NCBI GenBank assembly: GCA_963821755.1 | Contig: CAWGEX010000002.1 | Location: forward strand, 62,001-126,000 | Reading direction: 5' to 3' | Length of the DNA stretch: 64,000 nt | DNA from: Bog-473 sp963821755 | GTDB lineage: Bacteria > Actinomycetota > Acidimicrobiia > Acidimicrobiales > RAAP-2 | Shown: positions 34,105 through 42,899 of the stretch, piece after piece | Numbering within the stretch: the first letter of the stretch is position 1 | How the letters are laid out: the number at the start of each line of letters is the position of its first letter | Made by a program: the position numbers and the translations under genes | Notes under the pieces: model-generated | What the model was told of the DNA's origin: nothing | Database searches by the model: none | What the model saw: the letters and a program-made list of their open reading frames with translations, nothing else

Positions 34105-35570
34105 AGGGCCCCTTGGATGACCACGCGCTGGCGGGCGAAGGCCCGCATGCCCTCGGGACCGAGCTCGACGCCGAAGCCCGACTGCTTCCACCCGCCCATG
34201 GGCGCGTCCATGTCGATGGCCGAAAGTCCGTGCGTATTGACGAAGACCGTCCCCGCTTCCAGTCGGCGCGCCACGCCGGCCGCCAACGCTGCGTCGTTGC
34301 TCCAGATAGAAGCGCACAACCCGAAGGATGTGTCGTTGGCCGCCGCCACCGCATCGTCCAGGTCGTCGTAGGCGAGCACGGGCAACGCCGGGGCGAACTG
34401 CTCCTCGCGCACGATGCGGGCGCCGGGGTCGGTCACCTCAACCAGGGCGGGCGAGACCAGATAGCCACCGGAGTCGGCATCCTCGGCCCGCACCCGACCG
34501 GGACGGTGCACCTTGGCCCCGCCCCGCTCGGCCTCGGCGATGAGGGCTTCGACCCGGTCACGTGAGGACGGGAGATGCACCGGGCCCATGGTCACCCCCT
34601 CCGCCAGGCCGTCACCCACCACCTCGGTGGCCAGGCGGTCAACCAGCGCGGCTACCGCGTCGGCCATGTGGTCCCGGTGCACGTAGAGCCGCTTGACCGC
34701 CATGCACACCTGCCCGCTGGTCACGAAGGCGGCGTCGAACAGGCGTCCGGCCAGGGCGGCGTCGACCTCGACGTCGGGGGCCAGGATGGCCGCGTCATTT
34801 CCCCCGAGCTCGAGCACGACCGGCCGCGTCGTGCCGGCGGCGGATCCCATCACGGCCTGCCCGGTGGGCACACCGCCGGTGAACGAGACCATGTCCACGT
34901 CGGGATGGCCGACCAGGGCGGCGCCCAGCGCGGCATCGGGCCCGTTGACCACGTTCAGCACCCCGGGCGGGAGCACCTCGGCCATGGCGGCGGCCACCAG
35001 GAGGACGGTCCCGGGGCAGGTGGGCGGGGCTTTGACCACAACGGTGTTGCCGGTCAGCAGCGCCGGCAGGACCTTGTTGGCCATCACCGAGACCGGCCAG
35101 TTGAACGGCAGGATGGCCCCCACCACTCCATGGGGCACCCACTCAACCCGGGTCGAGCCCGACTGGTGCACCCGGCCGGCCAGCGCGTCGGCCGCCATCG
35201 GCGCGAAGCCGGTGGCCATCGCCCCCATGGTCCCGGCATCGAAGAGCGCTTCCCAGTAGACCTTGCCGTGCTCCCGGGTCAGCAAGCGGGCCAGATCGCC
35301 CCGTTCCACGGCGGCCACCCCGGCGGCCGCGGCGGCGATGACCAGGGCGGCGCGATCTTCGGGGCGCTTGGCCGCCCAGCTCGGGGAGGACCGGCGGGCG
35401 GCTCCAACCGCTTGATCCAGTTGCGTGGCCGAGGCCGCCGGGGCGTCGAAGACCACCTCGGCCGGCCGGGCCGGGTTGGTCACCGGATAGGTGCCGGCCC
35501 CGCCGGGCACCACCGCTCCGTCGATGACCAGTCCCATGCCTGCCGTCACGTCGTCCGTCGCCTTGCCCAT
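34101..35570 (-). CDS. Aldehyde dehydrogenase (NAD(P)-dependent)
   Basis: A 489-residue ALDH. VGAILPFNWPVSVMANKVLP is the N-terminal cofactor region, PVVLELGGNDAAI contains the general-base glutamate, and AAFVTSGQVCMAVKRLY the catalytic cysteine. IVREEQFAPALPVLAYD is the conserved C-terminal EEQF-type motif. The ATG at 35570 gives normal length; the upstream frame extension crosses the divergent promoter and is rejected. It heads the three-gene minus-strand operon with two amidohydrolases and would oxidise an aldehyde released in that pathway. Confidence 0.9.
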   Translation of the reverse strand: MGKATDDVTAGMGLVIDGAVVPGGAGTYPVTNPARPAEVVFDAPAASATQLDQAVGAARRSSPSWAAKRPEDRAALVIAAAAAGVAAVERGDLARLLTREHGKVYWEALFDAGTMGAMATGFAPMAADALAGRVHQSGSTRVEWVPHGVVGAILPFNWPVSVMANKVLPALLTGNTVVVKAPPTCPGTVLLVAAAMAEVLPPGVLNVVNGPDAALGAALVGHPDVDMVSFTGGVPTGQAVMGSAAGTTRPVVLELGGNDAAILAPDVEVDAALAGRLFDAAFVTSGQVCMAVKRLYVHRDHMADAVAALVDRLATEVVGDGLAEGVTMGPVHLPSSRDRVEALIAEAERGGAKVHRPGRVRAEDADSGGYLVSPALVEVTDPGARIVREEQFAPALPVLAYDDLDDAVAAANDTSFGLCASIWSNDAALAAGVARRLEAGTVFVNTHGLSAIDMDAPMGGWKQSGFGVELGPEGMRAFARQRVVIQGAL

Positions 35571-35580
35571 CGTGCCCCCC

Positions 35581-35617
35581 GGGGATCGGTGCCATCCCTC
35601 AAGATAGTGTGATCCCC
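35581..35617. promoter_or_regulatory. Divergent promoter with 7-bp inverted repeat
   Basis: GGGGATC (35581-35587) and GATCCCC (35611-35617) flank a 23-base spacer in the 49-base gap between the aldehyde dehydrogenase and amidohydrolase operons. A plus-strand -10 TAGTGT (35605-35610) lies inside it, nine bases above the GTG start. A regulator binding both arms could control both operons. Confidence 0.35.
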
Positions 35618-35619
35618 TT

Positions 35620-36843
35620 GTGGAGACCGGCGGCACCAAGGGAGCGGCGACATTGCTCCCCGACCCGGACCCGCGGGCCATCACCGTGCCCATCATTTCG
35701 GTGGACGACCATCTGATCGAGCCGCCCGATCTCTTCGACGGCCGCCTGCCCGCCGCCCTGGCCGGTGGGGCACCCCGGATCGTGGAGGAAGCCGACGGTA
35801 CCCAGTGCTGGATCTTCGAGGGCCGTCGCTACCCCAATGTCGGGCTCAACGCCGTGGTCGGCCGCCCCCAGGCCGAGTGGAGCATGGAGCCGGCTCGATT
35901 CGACCAGATGCGCCCCGGATGCTTCGACATCGACCAGCGCATTCTCGACATGGATCGGGCCGGGATCTGGGCTTCGCTCTGCTTCCCCTCGCTCGTCTCG
36001 GGCTTCTGCGGTGCCGTCTACTCCCGGGCCACCGACCCGGAGTTGGGCCTGGCCTGCCTGCGTGCCTTCAACGACTGGCATCACGAGGTCTGGGCCGGCT
36101 CCTACCCCGAGCGCATCATTCCGCTGCAGCTGCCCTACCTGGCCGATGTCGCCATCGCGGCGAGCGAGGTCCGCGCCAATGCGGCCCGGGGCTTCGTGGC
36201 GGTGAGCTTCCCCGAGTTCCCGGCGCAACTCGGCCTCCCGTCCATCTTCAGCGGGGAGTGGGACCCCTTCTTCGCCGCCTGCGAGGAGACGGGCACGGTG
36301 GTCTGCCTGCACACCGGTGCCTCATCGTGGGCGCCGCTGCCCTCCCCCGATCCGCCCTTCGAGCTGCTGCCCACCCTCTTCCCGGTCAACGCCCTGGTGG
36401 CCGGCGGCGAATGGCTGTGGTCGGGGGTCCCCCTGCGCTTCCCGCGCCTGAACATCGCCATGTCCGAGGGGGGCATCGGGTGGGTGCCCATGCTCATGGA
36501 TCGGGCCGACTACGTGCTGAGCCACTCGGCCGCCGGCCACGAGAGCACGGCCTGGCCTTCGACCATGCGGCCCAGCGAGGTCCTGCGGCGGAACTTCTGG
36601 TACTGCTCCATCGACGACCCGTCCACCGTGATCCTGCGCGACGTCATCGGGGTCGATCACATCATGGTGGAGAGCGACTATCCCCATGCCGATTCCTCGT
36701 GGCCCGATACCCAGGCCGTCTTCTCCTCTAATTGGGGTGCCCTGCCCGAGGTCGAGCGGCGAGCGATCGCCGGAGGCAACGCGGCCGGACTGTTCCGGCA
36801 CCCCCTGCCCGATCGCGACGACTGGCGAACCCCGGCGCCGTGA
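35620..36843 (+). CDS. Amidohydrolase_2 family metal-dependent hydrolase
   Basis: A 407-residue TIM-barrel amidohydrolase. The N-terminal motif is IISVDDHLIEPPDLF, with DDH in place of the more usual DxH. The barrel histidine is in VVCLHTGASSW. The aspartate block is HIMVESDYPHADSSWPDT. It starts at GTG 35620 (TTG 35618 is an alternative) and overlaps the next amidohydrolase by GTGA. Relatives decarboxylate or hydrolyse aromatic ring-cleavage products. It is the first gene of an operon divergent from the aldehyde dehydrogenase. Confidence 0.86.
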   Translation: METGGTKGAATLLPDPDPRAITVPIISVDDHLIEPPDLFDGRLPAALAGGAPRIVEEADGTQCWIFEGRRYPNVGLNAVVGRPQAEWSMEPARFDQMRPGCFDIDQRILDMDRAGIWASLCFPSLVSGFCGAVYSRATDPELGLACLRAFNDWHHEVWAGSYPERIIPLQLPYLADVAIAASEVRANAARGFVAVSFPEFPAQLGLPSIFSGEWDPFFAACEETGTVVCLHTGASSWAPLPSPDPPFELLPTLFPVNALVAGGEWLWSGVPLRFPRLNIAMSEGGIGWVPMLMDRADYVLSHSAAGHESTAWPSTMRPSEVLRRNFWYCSIDDPSTVILRDVIGVDHIMVESDYPHADSSWPDTQAVFSSNWGALPEVERRAIAGGNAAGLFRHPLPDRDDWRTPAP

Positions 36844-38321
36844 CGCCGGCTCCGCTCCCTCCCCGCGCCGGCCCCATCGTCGATGCCGACGGCCACGTCG
36901 TCGAGCCGCCCAGCGCCTGGGCCGACCTTCCCGACGCCCATCGGCCCCAGGTCCACCGGGACCGGTCCGGCTATGAGCACGTCACCGTGGGCGATCAGGA
37001 GATCCTGGCCGTGCCCCTGGGCACCCTGGCCCGCCCGGGGTCCACCTTCGACGATCCCGCCACGTACCGCCCGCTCGAAGAGGCCCAGCCGGGTGGATCC
37101 GATCCGGTGGCCCGCCTGTCCGACATGGACAGCGAGGGGATCGACCAGGCCGTGCTGTACCCCTCCATCGGTCTGTACGCCGCCGCCATCGCCGACCCGG
37201 TGGCCGCCGTCGCCGTGGCCCGGGCCTACAACGACTGGCTGGCGTCGTACTGCGCGGCCGCGCCCCGCCGGCTCTTCGGCGCCGCCATGCTCCCCTTGCA
37301 GGACCCCGTCGCCGCCGCGGCCGAGCTGCGGCGCGCCGCCACCGAGCTGGCCTTCCCGGCCGCCTTCGTCCGGCCCAACCCGTGCCTGGGCCGCTCCCTG
37401 TCGGACCGAGCCTACGACCCGCTGTGGGACGTGGCCGAAGAATTGGGTGTCCCGATCGGGGTTCACGAGGGGAGCTCGGTGATCATCCCGACCTTGGGAT
37501 CGGACCGCCCGTTCAACCCGCTCATCCTCCACGCCGTCTCCCATTCCTTCGAGGAGATGCTGGCCTGTGCCCAACTCATCGCCCTGGGCGCATTCGAGCG
37601 CCATCCCGGACTGCGGTGCATCTTCCTGGAGTCCTCCGGCGGGTGGGCGCCCTTCTGGCTGGAGCGGCTGGACGAGCAGGCCGAGTCCTTCGGGGGCTTC
37701 TGCCCCGACCTGAAACTCGCACCATCGGAGTACTTCGCCCGGCAGTGCGCCATCAGCTTCGAGGTCGACGAGAGAACCCTCCCGGCCCTGGCACCCTTCA
37801 TCGGCGCCGGGCGCATCGTGTGGGGCAGCGACTACCCCCATCACGACGCCACCTTCCCCGGAGCCGTCGACGCCATCCGGGCCACCGTCGCCCCGTGCCC
37901 GACCGCGGTGCAGGCCCAGGTGCTCGGCCTCAATGCCCGCCGGCTGTACGCCCTCCCGTCGCATCACGAGGGACCGGCGGCCGTCATCCACGACTACTTC
38001 TCGGCCGTCACCGCCCACGACGCCGAGCTGCTGCGGTCCCTCTTCTCGCCCTCGGCCACCATGGTCGTCGACACGACCCGACTCGAGGGAATCGACGCCA
38101 TCATGGGGTACTACGCGCAGCAGGCGTTCACCTTCGACGACTTCCGTCCCGACCCGGGACCCCTCGACGTGACCGGCCACCGCGTGTCCGTGTCGATCGA
38201 TGTCCACCTGGGGGGCCAGGACCGAACCGTCTCCGATGTGTTCGAGATCGACGGGAGCCGCATCACCTCACTGCGGGTCAGCGGCTTCGAGGAGGTCCTG
38301 CGTTCGGCCCGGTCGGCCTGA
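36840..38321 (+). CDS. Amidohydrolase_2 fused to a SnoaL-like domain
   Basis: A 493-residue two-domain protein. Residues 1-370 are an amidohydrolase: IVDADGHVVEPPSAW, then PIGVHEGSS, then IVWGSDYPHHDATFPGA. Residues about 375-493 form a small alpha+beta domain starting AAVIHDYFSAVTAHDAELLR and continuing with FSPSATMVVDTTRLEG. This is the pattern of SnoaL/NTF2-like proteins that bind hydrophobic substrates or act as isomerases/cyclases. The GTG start overlaps the preceding stop. The frame is continuous through the junction, so this is a real fusion and not a frameshift product. The fused domain may process the product of the first. Confidence 0.82.
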   Translation: MTPAPLPPRAGPIVDADGHVVEPPSAWADLPDAHRPQVHRDRSGYEHVTVGDQEILAVPLGTLARPGSTFDDPATYRPLEEAQPGGSDPVARLSDMDSEGIDQAVLYPSIGLYAAAIADPVAAVAVARAYNDWLASYCAAAPRRLFGAAMLPLQDPVAAAAELRRAATELAFPAAFVRPNPCLGRSLSDRAYDPLWDVAEELGVPIGVHEGSSVIIPTLGSDRPFNPLILHAVSHSFEEMLACAQLIALGAFERHPGLRCIFLESSGGWAPFWLERLDEQAESFGGFCPDLKLAPSEYFARQCAISFEVDERTLPALAPFIGAGRIVWGSDYPHHDATFPGAVDAIRATVAPCPTAVQAQVLGLNARRLYALPSHHEGPAAVIHDYFSAVTAHDAELLRSLFSPSATMVVDTTRLEGIDAIMGYYAQQAFTFDDFRPDPGPLDVTGHRVSVSIDVHLGGQDRTVSDVFEIDGSRITSLRVSGFEEVLRSARSA

Positions 38322-38468
38322 GGGTCGGCCGGCTCGGCCCGTCCGAGATCCCGGAACCACCCTTCCTCACCGGGCCAGAGGTGGTCCACCGCGGAGACCA
38401 GGCCCAGGCGGAGCCGTCCGGTGCATCGGGCCCACGGCGTGGAAGCCAATGGACGGGAACGACGTCGG

Positions 38469-38474
38469 TACGAT
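38469..38474 (+). promoter_or_regulatory. -10 hexamer of a leaderless promoter
   Basis: TACGAT ends six bases before the GTG at 38481, which argues for a leaderless transcript of the LLM gene separate from the upstream amidohydrolase operon. Confidence 0.45.
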
Positions 38475-38480
38475 GCGGAG

Positions 38481-39441
38481 GTGGTCCGTCCGTTCCGCTT
38501 CGGGTTGCACTTCTGGGAATTGCCGATCGATGGGTGGCGGGAGCGTGTGCAGCGCTACGAGCAGCTCGGATTCTCCAACGTCACCTTCACCGACCACGTC
38601 GTCGTCCCGCAATGGGAGCCGCTGACCGCGCTGGCCGCCATCGCTGCGGTCACGGACCGGATCGGCCTCGGCACGTTGGTGCTCGACGTCGCGCTGCGGA
38701 ACCCGGTCGTCACGGCGAAATCGGCGGCCACGGTGGAGCGGATCTCCGGCGGCCGGCTGGAACTGGGGCTCGGCGCCGGCTACGTCAAAGCCAACTTCGC
38801 CGCCGCCGGCGTCCCCTTCGATCGAGGCATCGATCGGGTGGCCCGTCTGGACGAGGCGGTGAGCCTGATGCGACGGTTGTGGACCGAATCCTCGACCACC
38901 CTGCACGGCCGCTTCTACCGCGTGACCGACTCGCCGATGGTGTCTCCCGAGGCCATCCGGCCCCGCCTGCTCCTCGGCGGGGGCGGTCGATCGATGATGC
39001 ACCTGGCCGGGCGCGTCGCCGACACCGTCTCGATGATCCCGCGGCAGACCACCGGAGAATGGTCCGTTGCCGATTCGGTGCCCGATTCCACCATGGCCGC
39101 AATGACGGAGAAGGCGGCCTGGGTCCGGGCCGGCGCGGCCGATGTCGGACAGAGACCCCGACGCCATCGAGCTCAACACGATGGTGGCCAAGACCATCAT
39201 CGGCGACCACCCGGAAGCGGCGATCGCCCGGGAGGCGGCGGACGCCGGGTTGACGGTGGCCGAACTGGCCGACTCGACGCTCTATCTGTGCGGCACAGCC
39301 GAGGACGTGTGCCAACGGCTCGGCCAATGGCGGGACGAGGCCGGCATCTCCTACGTCTCACTCTTCGACCCCGGCGAGGAGCAGATCGCCTACCTGGCCG
39401 AACGGGTAATCCCGGCGCTGATCGGGCCCGGGCGGCCGTAG
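38481..39441 (+). CDS. LLM-class (F420/FMN) oxidoreductase, frameshifted
   Basis: About 320 residues of the luciferase-like monooxygenase TIM-barrel family. RFGLHFWELPIDGWRERVQR is the N-terminal strand and helix. GRLELGLGAGYVKANFAAAG is the conserved phosphate-binding region, and RPRLLLGGGGRSMMHLAGR follows. The frame changes near 39145. From RDPDAIELNTMVAKTII onward the protein continues to 39441. The group TIGR03621-like (probable F420-dependent) fits best. It probably reduces or oxygenates an intermediate of the neighbouring catabolic pathway. It converges with the second LLM gene; their ends are one base apart. Confidence 0.8.
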
Positions 39442-39442
39442 C

Positions 39443-40480
39443 TCACAGCAGGCGACGCACGGTCTCGATCATGGCGACCGGGTCCCCGCCCACCGGCGTG
39501 ACGTTGAGATGGGTGACGCCCGCCTCGCGCATGGCGGCCACCCGCTCGCCGAGGTAGCCCTCCGGCCCGCAGAGGGACGTCGCCTCCAACAGCTCGTCGG
39601 GCACCTTGGCGGCCGCCTCGGCCTTGTGCCCGGCCAGGTAGAGGTCCTGGATCTCGGCCGCTTCCTTCTCGTATCCGTAGCGACCGGCCAGGGCGTTGTA
39701 GAAGTTCTTCCCCTTGGCCCCCATGCCGCCGATGTACAACGCGGCGGTGGCCCGACCGAGTTGGCGGAAGGGCGCCACCTCGGACTCCTCGCCGATGGCC
39801 AGCAACCCCCCGGCGGCGATCTGCAACGGAGCCAAGCTCTCGTCGCGCTTGGCCGAGCCGGCATCGAGCGAGGCGCCGAACACCTCCTTGGATTTCTCGG
39901 GCACGAAGAACAACGGGAGCCACCCATCGGCGATCTCCGCCGTCATGGCGACGTTCTTCTCACCCAGGGCGGCCACCCAGATCGGGATGCGGGAGCGTTG
40001 GGGGTGCCCGATGATCTTGAGGGCCTTGCCCAGACCGGTGCCCTGCCCTTCGGGTAGCGGTATCTGATACGCCACCCCCTCATGGACGAGGGGAGCTTCC
40101 CGGGCCCAGACCTGGCGACAGACGTCGATGATCTCGCGGGTCCTCGTGAGCGGGCGGTCGTAGGGCACCCCGTGAAACCCCTCGATGACCTGCGGTCCCG
40201 ACGCACCCAGCCCGAGCACGCACCGGCCGCCCGAGAGGGCGTCGACGCCGGCGGCCGTCATGGCGATGAGGGTCGGCGTCCTCGTGTAGATGGGCAGGAT
40301 GGCGGCCCCGATCTCGACCCGCTCGGTCTTGGCGGCCAGGTAGCCCATGAGGCTGGGCGCGTCATAGCCGTACGCCTCGGCCACCCACACGGTGTCGAGG
40401 CCGACCTTCTCGAGCTCGGCTACCTGCCGGGCTGATTCGGCAAACCCTCCGGCATAACTCAATGGCATCGACAGCTTCAC
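39443..40480 (-). CDS. LLM-class F420-dependent oxidoreductase
   Basis: A 345-residue luciferase-like protein of the F420-dependent type. The N-terminus MPLSYAGGFAESARQVAELE is followed by GLDTVWVAEAYGYDA and TRTPTLIAMTAAGVDALSGG. GRCVLGLGASGPQVIEGFHG is the conserved cofactor loop of the MSMEG_2906/TIGR03559-like group. The GTG at 40480 has GGGAG upstream. A possible -10 (TACCCT, minus strand) lies at 40513-40508. It is transcribed toward, and ends next to, the other LLM gene, so the two are not in one operon although both fit the same catabolic region. Confidence 0.88.
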   Translation of the reverse strand: MKLSMPLSYAGGFAESARQVAELEKVGLDTVWVAEAYGYDAPSLMGYLAAKTERVEIGAAILPIYTRTPTLIAMTAAGVDALSGGRCVLGLGASGPQVIEGFHGVPYDRPLTRTREIIDVCRQVWAREAPLVHEGVAYQIPLPEGQGTGLGKALKIIGHPQRSRIPIWVAALGEKNVAMTAEIADGWLPLFFVPEKSKEVFGASLDAGSAKRDESLAPLQIAAGGLLAIGEESEVAPFRQLGRATAALYIGGMGAKGKNFYNALAGRYGYEKEAAEIQDLYLAGHKAEAAAKVPDELLEATSLCGPEGYLGERVAAMREAGVTHLNVTPVGGDPVAMIETVRRLL

Positions 40481-40544
40481 AAGACTCCCTTTCGCGTGCG
40501 TCAGCCCAGGGTACGCCCTCGTGATCGGGTCCGGCATTGCTCGA

Positions 40545-40550
40545 TAGGGT
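40545..40550 (+). promoter_or_regulatory. -10 hexamer of a leaderless promoter
   Basis: TAGGGT ends six bases before the GTG at 40557, the same geometry as at other genes in this window. Confidence 0.45.
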
Positions 40551-40556
40551 GCTGGC

Positions 40557-40970
40557 GTGCGGTCGGTAGCCACCCATCTGACGGCGGCGACGCTGATCGG
40601 GCTGGCCGCCCTCCACGTGGCGTGGGGTCGAGGCTCGTCGTTTCCGTTGGCTGACCGGGATGACCTGGCCGAGGCCGTCGTCGGCACCTCGATCGTTCCC
40701 GGCCCGTTGCCGTGTTTCGGGGTGGCGGCCGCCCTCTTGGTTGCCTCTTCGGCGGTGCAGAACCGGCCCAGGTGGCCGACGCGGCCGCGCCGCGTCGCCC
40801 TCGCCGGGATCGCCGGAATATTGGGTGGTCGGGGTCTTCTCGGTCTGGCCGGCAAGACGAGTGTGGTGTCACCCGGCAGCAACGGGGCCCGCTTCCGGCG
40901 CCTGGACCGCCGGCTCTATGCGCCTGTATGTCTCGGACTGGCGGCCGGAGTGCTGAGCGCCGCCGCCTGA
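40557..40970 (+). CDS. DUF3995-type small membrane protein
   Basis: A 137-residue membrane protein with about four hydrophobic segments. LAALHVAWGRGSSFPLADRD and LAEAVVGTSIVPGPLP match the conserved N-terminal pattern of DUF3995 proteins, whose function is unknown. The start at GTG 40557 fits a leaderless promoter. It stands alone between the LLM gene and the DUF35/thiolase pair and shows no obvious link to either. Confidence 0.75.
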   Translation: MRSVATHLTAATLIGLAALHVAWGRGSSFPLADRDDLAEAVVGTSIVPGPLPCFGVAAALLVASSAVQNRPRWPTRPRRVALAGIAGILGGRGLLGLAGKTSVVSPGSNGARFRRLDRRLYAPVCLGLAAGVLSAAA

Positions 40971-41007
40971 CCCGGGAGAAGCCGCAGCCGGGGTTCCCCG
41001 CTCCCTC

Positions 41008-41013
41008 TAACAT
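41008..41013 (+). promoter_or_regulatory. -10 hexamer of a leaderless promoter
   Basis: TAACAT ends six bases before the ATG at 41020. No ribosome-binding sequence lies between them. Confidence 0.5.
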
Positions 41014-41019
41014 CACGCC

Positions 41020-41448
41020 ATGCTCGCCAACGGCCCTTCCTTTCGTGTGCTCCCGCGTCTCGACGACGAGAACAGGTTCTTCTGGACCTCTGGGGCGGAC
41101 GGGGTCCTCCGCATCCTGCGCTGCAACAACTGCCACTTCTACATCCATCCGCCGAGTCCGATCTGCCCGAGATGTCTGTCGAGGGACGTGGCACCCCAGA
41201 CGGTCAGCGGCCGAGGTCGGGTCGAGACGTTCACGATCAACTACCAGCAGTGGATCCCGGGCAGCGACCCCTACGTCGTCGCCTGGGTCTCCATTGACGA
41301 GCAGCCCAGCGTCCGCCTGTCGGCCAACCTGATCGACGTGGAGCCCGAGGATGTGGCCGTCGGTATGGAGGTTGAGGTCACCTTCGAGCACGTAGAGGAC
41401 GTCTACCTCCCGCTCTTCCGGGCGACCACCGATGGGAGCGCCCGGTGA
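41020..41448 (+). CDS. DUF35 Zn-ribbon/OB-fold acyl-CoA-associated protein
   Basis: A 142-residue protein with a rubredoxin-like zinc ribbon, LRCNNCHFYIHPPSPICPRC (four cysteines), followed by an OB-fold domain that includes GRGRVETFTINYQQWIPG. DUF35 proteins pair with thiolase-like partners, for example ChsH2 with Ltp2 in steroid side-chain cleavage, or supply acyl-CoA to HMG-CoA synthase in archaea. Its stop overlaps the GTG of the thiolase-like gene (GTGA), which makes a stable complex between the two products likely. Confidence 0.88.
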   Translation: MLANGPSFRVLPRLDDENRFFWTSGADGVLRILRCNNCHFYIHPPSPICPRCLSRDVAPQTVSGRGRVETFTINYQQWIPGSDPYVVAWVSIDEQPSVRLSANLIDVEPEDVAVGMEVEVTFEHVEDVYLPLFRATTDGSAR

Positions 41449-42675
41449 GCGCCCACACGGAAGAGCCGTTGGAACGCCGCGCCGTCATCTCGGGCATCGG
41501 GCAATCGGCCATCGGGCGCCGCCTTGGTCGGTCCGAACTCGATCTCACGATTGAGGGCAGCTTGGCCGCCATTGCCGATGCCGGGCTCACCCGCGACGAC
41601 ATCGACGGCCTCTCCACCTACCCCGGAATGGGAGCCGGAACCGCCGGCTTCGCCGGCCCAAGCACGCCCGAAGTCCAGGATGCGTTGGGGCTGTCGCTCA
41701 ACTGGCACGACGGCGGCGGTGAGGGAGCGGGCCAGATGCGGGCCGTCATCGCGGCCAGCCTGGCCGTCGCCGCCGGGTTGGCCCGCCACGTCCTGGTCTA
41801 CCGCACGGTGACCGAAGGCAGCGCCCAAGGGACAGGCGGCCGGCCGGGCATCGGCGGCTCAGGCGGCGGGGGCGGGATGCCCTCGAATGGGCGGCTTCCT
41901 GCAGTGGTCGCTCCCCTACGGGGCCGTCTCGGCGGCCAACTGGATCGCCATGGTCGGCCAACGCCGGATGCACGAATTCGGATTGACCCGCGAGCAACTC
42001 GGACAGATCGCCATCAACGGTCGCCGCAATGCCGCCTTGAATCCCAAAGCGGTCTACCGGGACCCGATGTCGATGGACGACTACCTGGCTGCCCGCATGA
42101 TCACCACGCCACTGTGCCTCTACGACTGCGATGCGCCCTGCGACGGGTCCACTGTCGTCGTGGTATCGCACCGTGACGTGGCCGACGACCTCGACCATCC
42201 GGCATTGCAGATCAACGCGGTGGGCACCGCCTTGCGAGGTCGACCCAGCTGGGACCAATTCGACGACATGACCACCATGGCCGCCCGGGATGCAGCAGCC
42301 TCCATGTGGGAACGTACCGAGCTCAAGCCCACCGACGTCGACACGGCGCAGCTCTACGACGGCTTCTCGGTGCTGACCATGGTCTGGCTCGAGGCGCTGG
42401 GCTTCTGCGGGCGGGGCGAGAGCGGACCCTTCATTGAAGGGGGCGGCGCCATCGCCCGGGACGGGGTGCTCCCGCTCAACACGGCCGGGGGCCAGCTCTC
42501 CGGCGGCCGGTTGCACGGATTCGGGCTCATCCACGAGGCCTGTGTGCAGTTGCGCGGCGAAGGCGGCGAGCGCCAGGTCGTCCGGCCCGGTGGGCGAGCC
42601 CCCGAAGTGGCGGCGGTGGCCAACGGGGGTGGGCCGATCGCCGGCACCATGCTGCTGACCCGCGGCGTGCGCTAG
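41445..42675 (+). CDS. Thiolase-fold protein (Ltp2/SCP-x-like), frameshifted
   Basis: A thiolase-superfamily protein of about 410 residues, translationally coupled to the DUF35 partner. The first half (RRAVISGIGQSAIGRRLGRS) is in one frame to about 41878; the rest (MGGFLQWSLPYGAVSAANWI onward) is in another. The break is in a G/C-rich stretch that includes a GGGGG run. Where thiolases carry the nucleophilic cysteine, the sequence reads GGGEGAGQMRAVIA, with no cysteine. LYDCDAPCDGSTVVVV and TAQLYDGFSVLTMVWLEALG retain tyrosines, as in Ltp2 aldolases. The likely role is retro-aldol cleavage or acyl transfer of a CoA thioester, not classical thiolysis. Confidence 0.8.
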
Positions 42676-42899
42676 CGCGCATCGCCTCCTCGCGGGAGTG
42701 CGGATCAGCGGGCCGTTGCCGCTCGGCTCCGTTGAAGAACATTGGAAGACGGCAATCCGCTCCCCTACCACTTGCGGGACCGGGCGTCAGAAGATGTCGG
42801 CCCCCGACGCCCGTCGCCAACCCCTTGGCTCGCATCGTGTCGGATGCTGACTTGCCCGGACTGCCCGAACGGAAGGTCTCGTGCATTCGGACAGAAGGT

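Noticed and set aside
32359..34317. A longer start for the D-aminoacylase-like gene
   Set aside because: The extra 71 codons are antisense-like, arginine-rich and inside the aldehyde dehydrogenase; GTG 34104 overlaps its stop as expected for coupling.
42667..42680. Terminator after the thiolase-like gene (TGCGC-TAGC-GCGCA)
   Set aside because: The stem is only five base pairs with no U-tract, and it includes the stop codon; too weak to call.
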